From contig CAYLWJ010000064.1 in assembly GCA_964387355.1 (NCBI GenBank), positions 1 to 14,904 on the forward strand: a stretch of DNA of 14,904 nt, read 5' to 3'. Position numbers and translations under genes: made by a program. The notes below the pieces were generated by a model. That model was not told where the DNA came from and made no database searches. It saw only the letters and a list, made by a program, of their open reading frames with translations. Position 1 is the stretch's first letter; each line of letters starts with the position of its first letter. Positions 1 through 5,484 of this stretch are shown here, one piece after another. Source of the DNA: Calidifonticultor sp964387355 (GTDB lineage: Bacteria; Actinomycetota; Humimicrobiia; Humimicrobiales; Humimicrobiaceae).

Positions 1-902
1 ATTCTAAGAGTGTCAAATAGCATTCTAAATGCATCAATAGCTCTGATTCTTCCAAAAACTCTTGTTGTTTTTAAATGCACCGGGGCTTCACAAACCTTAT
101 AGCCTTTTTTAATTAAAAATAACAAAAGTTCTAAATCAAAAGTATATTTTTTGTTCATAACTTTATTAAGACATTCTTTTAAAGGGCCTGCTTTAAATAG
201 TTTTATACCAGTTTGAGTATCTTTAATTGGAAGTCTAAATAAAAATTTAATAATACTAAAGTATGCAAAACTAAAAAACTTTCGTGTTTTAGGATATTCA
301 ATAATAGACTTTTTATGAAGCTTTGAGCCAATTACAACATCTGCATTGTTTTTTTGCATAATTTCAAAAAGTATTGATATATGTGATGGGTGAAGGTCTA
401 AGTCTGCATCCAAAAACATTATAAACTCGCCTTGAGCAAATTTTGTTCCATATTTTAATGCATAACCTTTGCCCTGATTTGGATAATAGTTTTTTATAAT
501 AATTTTTTGCCAAATTGGGGCCTTTAAAGTTAATGACTTATGAAAAGATTCTTTTTTTGCAGTTGCCATAAATCCTGCTTCTGAATTTATCCCTAAAACT
601 ATATTTAAATTAGCTTTTAAGTCAGTTTGATTAAAATTAATTTCTTCTTTTAGGCTACTAATATTTCGATTTGCTTCTTGTATATCTTTATACTTTTTAT
701 GCTCTAAGCTGTCTTGTTCAAAAGATTTTAAACATTCGATATAATCTTGTAGGTTTGCTAAGGTTTTATCAGTGCTGCCATCATCTACAACAATTATTTC
801 ATAATCAGCGCCAAAATTTTCTAAAACTTTAACTGTTTCAGCAACTGTTTTTGCTATATTGTTTTCTTCATTATATGCCGGAATTATTATTGAAAAATCC
901 AT
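1..902 (-). CDS. GT2 family polyprenyl-phosphate sugar transferase, 3' end cut by window edge
   Basis: Exactly 300 codons are readable from ATG at 902-900 to the window edge with no stop. An in-frame TGA at 917-915 lies just upstream, so translation cannot start earlier; no clear SD is visible. The protein starts with the GT2 motif IIIPAYNEENN (5-15), followed by VVDDGSTDKT (38-47), GKGYALKYG (144-152), the metal-binding DAD (165-167), QTGIKLF (230-236) and an RIRAIDAFRMLFDTLR end typical of dolichyl-phosphate glucose/mannose synthase-like enzymes. Such enzymes load a sugar from UDP- or GDP-sugar onto a lipid phosphate at the inner membrane face. The C-terminus looks almost complete. Oddly, about 95 residues separate DDGST from GKG, where relatives have about 20: a Lys/Glu/Asn-rich insertion of roughly 70 residues. 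The neighbouring epimerase could supply its donor. The class is secure; the sugar and lipid are unknown. Confidence 0.9.
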   Translation of the reverse strand, partial: MDFSIIIPAYNEENNIAKTVAETVKVLENFGADYEIIVVDDGSTDKTLANLQDYIECLKSFEQDSLEHKKYKDIQEANRNISSLKEEINFNQTDLKANLNIVLGINSEAGFMATAKKESFHKSLTLKAPIWQKIIIKNYYPNQGKGYALKYGTKFAQGEFIMFLDADLDLHPSHISILFEIMQKNNADVVIGSKLHKKSIIEYPKTRKFFSFAYFSIIKFLFRLPIKDTQTGIKLFKAGPLKECLNKVMNKKYTFDLELLLFLIKKGYKVCEAPVHLKTTRVFGRIRAIDAFRMLFDTLR

Positions 903-914
903 AAATAAAGTTTT

Positions 915-1004
915 TCACATAAAATAATTTACTTAAAATATTTATAGTTTTTAAATATTTATATTATTTATATAAAACAATCACATAAAATATTTTTATA
1001 GTTT
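915..1004. repeat. direct repeats between the GT2 and epimerase genes
   Basis: The 12-mer TCACATAAAATA occurs at 915-926 and again at 981-992. Each copy is followed by AAAATATTT(TT)ATAGTTT (935-950 and 987-1004). The spacing differs, so this looks like a degenerate duplication inside the 116-bp gap. No gene or terminator is seen here. In such AT-rich DNA part of the similarity may be chance. Confidence 0.4.
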
Positions 1005-1018
1005 ATATCATTTTTCTA

Positions 1019-1957
1019 CTATTTCAAATTATTTTTAAACCACTCAAATGTTTTAATAAGCCCCTCGTTTATCGGTGTTTTTGGCTGCCAGCCCAAAACT
1101 TCTTTTGCTAAGTTATAAGTTAAAACGCTTCTGTACTGCTCACCAGGCTTTGCAGGACCATGAACCTCTTTAATATTTTTATTTCCTGAGGCTTCTTTTA
1201 AAGCATAAAAAAGCTCATTTACTGTTGTTTCAATGCTTGTTGCTATATTTACACAGCCAATAAAATCACTTTCCATTGCAAGTAAATTTGCTTCTACAGC
1301 ATCTCCCACATAAACATAATCACGAGTTTGATTGCCATCACCATTTATAATCGGGTCTTGCCCTTTTAAAATTTTATTAGAAAATATTGCAACAACCCCA
1401 GCTTCGCCTAAAGGATCTTGACGGGGTCCATAAATATTTGCATAGCGAAGTGCTGTGTATTTTAAACCATACTCACGAAAATAATAATTTAGGTATTTTT
1501 CAGAGGTAAGCTTTGCAACACCATAAGGCGAAATTGGATTGGTTGGATGATTTTCATCAGCAGGAAAATAAAGCTGCTCACCATAAACTGTGCCTCCACT
1601 TGAAGCAAATATAACTTTTTTTACATTTGATTTTGCGCTGCAGTCAAAAACATTAAGTCCGCCAATTACGTTAATTTCTGCATCAAGCAAAGGATTTTCT
1701 ACTGATATTCTAACGCTTAATTGAGCTGCGTTATGAATTACAATATCAGGCTTTTCTATGCTAAAAATATCTATTAATTTTTTATCTCGTATGTCAAATT
1801 TATAAAATTTTGCTTTTTTATTTACATTTTCAAGCTTACCGTTTGATAAATCATCAACTACAATAACTTCATTGTGCCTTTCAATTAATGCATCTACTAT
1901 GTTTGAACCAATAAAACCAGCTCCGCCTGTTATTAACACTTTCATTGAATTATTCAA
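1019..1957 (-). CDS. NAD-dependent sugar-nucleotide epimerase (UDP-glucose 4-epimerase type, extended SDR)
   Basis: This is a cytoplasmic extended SDR enzyme, probably a C4 epimerase of UDP-glucose/galactose or the N-acetyl forms. Counting from the longest possible start (GTG 1966, 315 residues), the Rossmann motif TGGAGFIGSN is at 13-22, HNAAQ at 78-82, SSGGTVYGE at 122-130, the catalytic Tyr148-xxx-Lys152 in SPYGVAK, and RYANIYGPRQ at 174-183. The length is normal for the family. I prefer the TTG at 1957-1955 (312 residues): the SD-like AAAGGAAGTGAT ends 4 nt upstream and its GGAAG core is 8 nt away. The GTG at 1966 lies inside that SD, and the ATG at 1945 (MKVLITGG) is 20 nt from it. The gene stands upstream of the GT2 gene in the same direction. 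Substrate specificity cannot be read from the sequence; a dehydratase or decarboxylase of the same fold is a less likely alternative. Confidence 0.9.
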   Translation of the reverse strand: MNNSMKVLITGGAGFIGSNIVDALIERHNEVIVVDDLSNGKLENVNKKAKFYKFDIRDKKLIDIFSIEKPDIVIHNAAQLSVRISVENPLLDAEINVIGGLNVFDCSAKSNVKKVIFASSGGTVYGEQLYFPADENHPTNPISPYGVAKLTSEKYLNYYFREYGLKYTALRYANIYGPRQDPLGEAGVVAIFSNKILKGQDPIINGDGNQTRDYVYVGDAVEANLLAMESDFIGCVNIATSIETTVNELFYALKEASGNKNIKEVHGPAKPGEQYRSVLTYNLAKEVLGWQPKTPINEGLIKTFEWFKNNLK

Positions 1958-1961
1958 GATA

Positions 1962-1973
1962 ATCACTTCCTTT
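1962..1973 (-). promoter_or_regulatory. extended Shine-Dalgarno deciding a TTG start for the epimerase
   Basis: The minus strand reads AAAGGAAGTGAT, matching 10 of 12 positions of the anti-SD complement TAAGGAGGTGAT. The GGAAG core is 8 nt from the TTG at 1957. The in-frame GTG at 1966-1964 is part of this element and therefore unlikely to be the start codon. Confidence 0.55.
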
Positions 1974-1986
1974 TATCTACTTTTAT

Positions 1987-2009
1987 TAATTAACTTTTTT
2001 GGTTAATTA
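1987..2009 (-). other. small stem-loop in the epimerase leader
   Basis: TAATTAAC (1987-1994) and GTTAATTA (2002-2009) form a perfect 8-bp inverted repeat around a 7-nt loop, about 14 nt upstream of the SD. The stem is mostly A-U and so weak. It could influence translation initiation, but it may be only compositional. Confidence 0.3.
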
Positions 2010-2010
2010 T

Positions 2011-2043
2011 TACTTTTTGTTTACTTTTTATTTACTTTTTAAT
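2011..2043. repeat. 11-bp tandem repeat, three copies, upstream of the epimerase
   Basis: TACTTTTTGTT, TACTTTTTATT and TACTTTTTAAT stand head to tail at 2011-2021, 2022-2032 and 2033-2043. The rest of the 2044-2228 gap is AT-rich with a purine run (minus strand AAAAAAGAGGGGG around 2070-2083) and no gene that I can support. Confidence 0.6.
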
Positions 2044-2136
2044 TTATATTAATACTTCCTAATTAATACTACCCCCTCTTTTTTTTATTTATTAATTAGT
2101 TCTTGCTAAATAATTCATAGTCCTGTAAAAAATCTG

Positions 2137-2220
2137 AATTCATTAAGCACAAATTTTTTTAAGTTTTTAAATTTTAGTCAATTATTAAGCAAATCTAATT
2201 AACTAAATCCTTAATGAATT
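2137..2220. repeat. 11-bp inverted repeat downstream of the GerMN gene
   Basis: AATTCATTAAG (2137-2147) and its exact reverse complement CTTAATGAATT (2210-2220) flank 62 nt. The right arm starts about 9 nt past the GerMN stop codon. The loop is long and the stem AT-rich, so it is a poor intrinsic terminator; it might be an mRNA 3'-end structure. Confidence 0.3.
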
Positions 2221-2228
2221 ACTAACTC

Positions 2229-3263
2229 TTAATTTTCTTTATCTAAATATTTTTCTTCTCTTATTGCAGGTATTGATAAATCCACAGTGCCATATAGCTT
2301 TATTCTTTTTCCATCAATAAAAAATATTACACCATCAACTCCTGGTATTTGTGTTACAGTATTAACAATTGTATAAATTACATATTCATCAAGAATAGAG
2401 CTTTCAAGGCTGTTTTCAAGAAATTCTTTAGAAAAGTTAATTTTTGCAAAATTTTCATAAATTTCAACACTTAAAAGTTTTGTCTTTGGTGGAATTACTG
2501 GATAATTAAAAGACTTTAAAGGACCTTTTAAGAGCTCTTTTATTGCGCTTTTTAAAGCAGTTTCAGGATCTCCTGCAATAATTGTTCTTTTTTCATAAGA
2601 AAATTTTTCCTCATTTCCTAAAGACGCAAAATATACTTTTATTTCAAGTTTTGAAGGAAAATTCTTTGCCTCTTTTTCCATTCCAATTTTTAAAAAAGCA
2701 AATATTTTTTGAAATAAAGGGTTATTGCTAAAAAAATTTTTTATTGGATTTTTACTAGCTTCAGTCGCTAATCCCTGAGAAGATGAGCTTAATGCATCTG
2801 AGGTATCTGATGTATCTGATGTAACTGATGTATCTGAGGTATCTGATGTAACTGAAGTATCTGAAGTACCTGAAGTACCTGATGCATTTGAAGTATTTGA
2901 GATATTTGCTTTATTTGAGTTATTTGAGTTAATTAAGTCATTTGAGGCTTCTTTATTTTTACCTTCAATTGAATTTAAGCTCAGAGTTTCTGAATTTGAT
3001 ATGCTTGACTCACCCGAAACACTAGTTTTTGAATCTGAACTATAAAAAGATTTAAAGGTGGTTAAAATATCTGAAAAAAATGAGGGATTTTGAATGAAAT
3101 TAAATGCAAAAACCAAAAAAACTAAAAAAAATACCAGAATAATTACAAATCTAATAAATCTTTTTTTTGTTGCTCTTCTTTTTTTTTGAAGTAAAATCTG
3201 GTTTTGTATTTTTAAATTATCTTGTATGTGGCCTTTTACATTATTTTCACTATTGTTTCTCAA
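2229..3263 (-). CDS. membrane-anchored GerMN-domain protein with Ser/Thr/Asp repeat linker
   Basis: A basic N-terminus (27-38) leads into one membrane segment (about 38-57). A Ser/Thr/Asn/Asp linker (75-165) follows, with a GerMN domain at 205-335. GerMN hallmarks visible are the KVYFASL opening, DPETALKSAIKELLKGP (232-248), PPKTKLLSVEI (258-268), AKINFSKEF (273-281), a run ending VTQIPGVDGVIFFIDGK (303-319) and the closing VDLSIP. GerMN domains occur in the spore protein GerM and in LpqB-type surface lipoproteins; they are thought to act in envelope or peptidoglycan assembly, with no settled biochemical activity. The topology implies an extracytoplasmic domain. Translation probably starts at TTG 3263-3261, behind AGGAAGGA a few nt upstream; no ATG or GTG is nearby. 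The linker is a 9-bp minisatellite. The next gene upstream has the same anchor-linker-domain plan. Sporulation cannot be inferred from this gene alone. Confidence 0.85.
   Translation of the reverse strand: MRNNSENNVKGHIQDNLKIQNQILLQKKRRATKKRFIRFVIILVFFLVFLVFAFNFIQNPSFFSDILTTFKSFYSSDSKTSVSGESSISNSETLSLNSIEGKNKEASNDLINSNNSNKANISNTSNASGTSGTSDTSVTSDTSDTSVTSDTSDTSDALSSSSQGLATEASKNPIKNFFSNNPLFQKIFAFLKIGMEKEAKNFPSKLEIKVYFASLGNEEKFSYEKRTIIAGDPETALKSAIKELLKGPLKSFNYPVIPPKTKLLSVEIYENFAKINFSKEFLENSLESSILDEYVIYTIVNTVTQIPGVDGVIFFIDGKRIKLYGTVDLSIPAIREEKYLDKEN
2794..2946. repeat. 9-bp coding minisatellite, about 17 degenerate copies
   Basis: Units of the type GTATCTGAT follow each other in register from 2794 to 2946, the best conserved at 2803-2883. 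They encode Ser-Asp-Thr, Ser-Val-Thr and Ser-Asn-type tripeptides on the minus strand, in the linker of the GerMN protein. Gain or loss of units keeps the reading frame, so linker length may vary between strains. Confidence 0.85.
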
Positions 3264-3373
3264 AATCCTTCCTGTCTTTAATAGCTTTTATTAGCTTTAA
3301 AAAATTATTCTGTATTTGAAATCTAATGTTTTAAGGTTTTATTATTTAGGTCTCTTTTAAGTTCTTCTTATCC

Positions 3374-3387
3374 AATTTATATAAATT
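3374..3387. repeat. 14-bp AT palindrome between the TPR-like and GerMN genes
   Basis: AATTTATATAAATT is its own reverse complement. It lies just downstream of the TPR-like gene stop and upstream of the GerMN gene. All-A/T composition makes chance plausible; a weak protein-binding or mRNA-end site is possible. Confidence 0.25.
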
Positions 3388-3392
3388 AAATT

Positions 3393-4022
3393 TTAAGACA
3401 AGCCCATCAGTGCTTTTAAGCTATCATAAGCTTCTTTTGCTTCTTGAAATTTAGGATAAATTTGCAGTGCCTTTTCAAGTTCCTTTAAAGCTTGTTCATA
3501 ATTTGTTTCATACTGCAGCTGCATAGCATTTCCATAGTGAATTCTTGCAGTATCAACGATATTTTTTGATTTTAAATATCTATCATAAAACGAGGCAATT
3601 AATTTGTCTTTTGTTTGGGAGCTTAAATTAGATTCTTTTATAGTAAGCTCAGCTTTTCTATATCTTGATTTTGCTAGTGCATATTCACCATTGTAATAAT
3701 AATTATCACCATCTTTTATAAGATTTTTAATTTCTAAAGGTATTTGCTCTTGCTGGGTTTCCTGATTAGTTTCTTGCTGTGTTTCTTTCTGAGTTTCTTG
3801 CTGGGTTTTCTGATTGGTCTGCGGTGTTGAAGCAGTTTCTGACTCACTTGTTATACTTTCACTCACTTTAACATCTTGACTTTTGCGCGAACATTTTAAA
3901 GATAAGCTTAAAATTGAAATTATTAAAACAATAAAAATTAGCAAGAATAATAAAAGTTTCTTACCCTTAAATGGGTTATTCATAAGCTTTTTACTAAATA
4001 TTATGTTTTTGTTTCTTTTCAT
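3393..4022 (-). CDS. membrane-anchored TPR-like protein with Gln/Thr/Glu linker
   Basis: I do not recognise a named family. The 209-residue protein has a lysine-rich start, one membrane segment (about 22-42), a polar linker (50-95) dominated by a QQET/NQET repeat, and a helical C-terminal domain (96-207). Two tetratricopeptide-like helix pairs are visible: IKDGDNYYYNGEYALAKSRYRKA (around 102-124) and YGNAMQLQYETNYEQALKEL (163-182) continuing EKALQIYPKFQEA, which carries typical TPR small, aromatic and Pro positions. TPRs bind proteins, so this is probably a scaffold or partner protein outside the membrane. The sequence LSLKC at the end of the membrane segment has Lys before Cys and is not a proper lipobox. 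Start ATG 4022-4020 has AGAGGT 8 nt upstream. Its anchor-linker-domain plan matches the GerMN protein encoded next, which suggests they work together. Confidence 0.75.
   Translation of the reverse strand: MKRNKNIIFSKKLMNNPFKGKKLLLFLLIFIVLIISILSLSLKCSRKSQDVKVSESITSESETASTPQTNQKTQQETQKETQQETNQETQQEQIPLEIKNLIKDGDNYYYNGEYALAKSRYRKAELTIKESNLSSQTKDKLIASFYDRYLKSKNIVDTARIHYGNAMQLQYETNYEQALKELEKALQIYPKFQEAKEAYDSLKALMGLS
3750..3821. repeat. 12-bp coding tandem repeat, six copies
   Basis: Six contiguous degenerate 12-bp units such as TTGCTGGGTTTC, CTGATTAGTTTC and TTGCTGTGTTTC occupy 3750-3821. They encode the tetrapeptide series ETQQ/ETNQ/ETQK in the linker of the TPR-like protein. Confidence 0.8.
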
Positions 4023-4029
4023 GCCAATA

Positions 4030-4073
4030 ACCTCTTCTATACCTCTTCTACACCTCTTCTATTACCTCTTCTA
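4030..4073 (-). repeat. iterated Shine-Dalgarno-like leader repeat, four copies
   Basis: ACCTCTTCTA occurs exactly four times at 4030-4039, 4041-4050, 4052-4061 and 4064-4073 (periods 11, 11 and 12). On the transcribed strand each copy reads TAGAAGAGGT and contains the SD-like core AGAGG. Only the copy nearest the gene has correct spacing to ATG 4022. The others may act as standby ribosome sites or be a simple expansion. The remaining gap to 4172 is AT-rich and featureless. Confidence 0.75.
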
Positions 4074-4172
4074 AAAAATTCTATTTACTAATAGTCCTAA
4101 TAATATTTACTACAAACTTGTCATTTAATATATATATTTTAAATTATATTTTAAATTAATTTCTATTTAAAT

Positions 4173-5363
4173 TCAGCTGGTTTTATAAAAATTTATATTA
4201 ATTAAGACTGCTTCAGGCTGACAATAAAATCTAAAAGGACTGTATCTACCTTCACCAAGTCCACGAGATGTAAACAAAACAAAATTTTTAAAGTAAAAAA
4301 GTCCGCTTGCATATTTTCTTTTTACATTTGCCCCTGTTATTATAGCCCCAATTAGCGGGAGTCTTACCTGGCCACCATGGGTATGACCGCATAATATTAT
4401 ATCAGCGCCATAACTGCTTATTTCCTTTAAAAGCTGTTGATCTGGTGTATGAGTAAGGCAAATACATAATTTATTACTATTGTTTAAAAAATGAAATTTT
4501 TCATCGGGTTTTTCATGGGATAATTCAATTTTAACATCCTTATTAAGTGTCTTATTAATTACCTTATTAAGTGCCATAAATGCCTTGTTAATTGCCTTAC
4601 CAGATGCTATATTAAATGCCTTTTTTGCATCAGCTTTTTCAATAACTGCATCATCAACTCCAACTATTTCTAATGTTAAATTGGATAAATTTGGCAAAAT
4701 AGATAAATTAGACAATACATTAGATGACTTATCGTAAGATAAATCGCTAGATAAAATAGCTGATAATTTTAAAGTTATGACCTCTTTTTTATTTTGCAAC
4801 ACTTTAAAACCTATTGATTGAAGTTTTTTTATGAGCAAATCTACATCGTTTGCATTTTTATAAGACCTTTTTTTCTTAAACATATTTTTAATAAATTCAA
4901 TAACAGCTTTATTGTAATAATCATGAACTCCAAAAACTACAAATTTTCCAAGCCTTGCATTAAAGCCTGAAAGCATATCAATTAAATAATCAAAATTTTC
5001 ATTTTTTTCTACAAGGTCTCCTGTGATTACTATTAAATCAGGATTTAAAGGCTGTAAAGTTTTAATAAATTCAAACAGTTTTTTGCCTTTAATATCTTTT
5101 CTTAAATGAAAATCTGAAAGGTGAAGAATTTTTAGAAGTCCAGCAGGTTCAGGAGTTTCTTGATTTTTATTATCAATACCACTTGATTTAATATTTTTTA
5201 AATCATTTTCTTTTAAATTTGAACCATTAATTTTTACTTTTATAGCTATTTTGGATAGCTTAAAATTAAAAGGTTCAAATCTAAATGCATACCAATATAG
5301 TAAATATCCTAATATTACTGCTAAAATACAAAAGGAAGCTATTAATGATAATAATATCGGCAA
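4173..5363 (-). CDS. membrane-anchored calcineurin-like metallophosphoesterase (YkuE-related)
   Basis: The protein has an N-terminal membrane segment (about 5-30), then a dinuclear-metal phosphoesterase domain. Counting from the GTG at 5375 (400 residues), I see LHLSDFH (84-90), VITGDL (116-121), GVHDYY (149-154), LTHTPD (307-312) and CGHTHGGQ (329-336). Relatives hydrolyse phosphodiesters or lipid pyrophosphates at the membrane; the substrate here is unknown. The family motif GNHD reads GVHD, so the usual metal-ligand Asn is Val150. The stretch VGVDDAVIEKAD and the tail GLGEGRYSPFRFYCQPEA resemble the actinobacterial subfamily as I recall it, where that Asn is also replaced. Repetitive insertions (about 203-235 and 248-280) enlarge the domain. 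The GTG at 5375 lies inside the SD AAAGGTGGA; TTG at 5363 is 8 nt from it and is preferred, but GTG cannot be excluded. Confidence 0.85.
   Translation of the reverse strand: MPILLSLIASFCILAVILGYLLYWYAFRFEPFNFKLSKIAIKVKINGSNLKENDLKNIKSSGIDNKNQETPEPAGLLKILHLSDFHLRKDIKGKKLFEFIKTLQPLNPDLIVITGDLVEKNENFDYLIDMLSGFNARLGKFVVFGVHDYYNKAVIEFIKNMFKKKRSYKNANDVDLLIKKLQSIGFKVLQNKKEVITLKLSAILSSDLSYDKSSNVLSNLSILPNLSNLTLEIVGVDDAVIEKADAKKAFNIASGKAINKAFMALNKVINKTLNKDVKIELSHEKPDEKFHFLNNSNKLCICLTHTPDQQLLKEISSYGADIILCGHTHGGQVRLPLIGAIITGANVKRKYASGLFYFKNFVLFTSRGLGEGRYSPFRFYCQPEAVLININFYKTS
4537..4617. repeat. 12-bp degenerate coding repeat in the phosphoesterase
   Basis: Units TCCTTATTAAGT, GTCTTATTAATT, ACCTTATTAAGT, a 9-bp GCCATAAAT, GCCTTGTTAATT, GCCTTACCAGAT and GCTATATTAAAT run in register from 4537 to 4617. 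They encode a Lys-Ala-x-Asn / Leu-Asn-Lys-x series at about residues 253-280, between the VGVDD and LTHTPD parts of the catalytic domain. Confidence 0.65.
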
Positions 5364-5370
5364 TTCTTTA

Positions 5371-5380
5371 TCCACCTTTA
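5371..5380 (-). promoter_or_regulatory. Shine-Dalgarno of the phosphoesterase, favouring a TTG start
   Basis: The minus strand reads TAAAGGTGGA. Its GGTGG core is 8 nt from TTG 5363-5361, the usual spacing. GTG 5375-5373 lies within the element and has no SD of its own. Confidence 0.45.
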
Positions 5381-5421
5381 CATAATTATCATAATCATCA
5401 TAATTTTATTATCATAATTAT
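5381..5421. repeat. 9-bp tandem repeat immediately upstream of the phosphoesterase
   Basis: CATAATTAT, CATAATCAT and CATAATTTT are contiguous at 5381-5407, and a further CATAATTAT is at 5413-5421. The block abuts the ribosome binding site. It superficially resembles GATAAT-type operators, but the 9-bp phase is that of a tandem repeat. The rest of the gap to 5484 is A/T only and shows nothing else. Confidence 0.55.
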
Positions 5422-5484
5422 ATAGATTTTATTTTTTATAAAAAAATTTAAAGTTACTTATTATTTTTATTATTTTATTTATTT

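Noticed and set aside
2229..3263. Evidence for endospore formation from the GerMN domain
   Set aside because: GerMN also occurs in non-sporulating lineages, and no other sporulation gene is in the window.
3885..3905. Lipoprotein lipobox in the TPR-like protein
   Set aside because: Lys stands directly before the Cys, which does not fit the signal peptidase II consensus.
3883..4074. Plus-strand open frame with a hydrophobic stretch
   Set aside because: The hydrophobic run is the antisense of the membrane segment of the TPR-like protein.
5381..5421. Fur-box-like GATAAT repeats
   Set aside because: The units follow a strict 9-bp tandem period without the inverted symmetry of an operator, and similar repeats abound in this half of the window.
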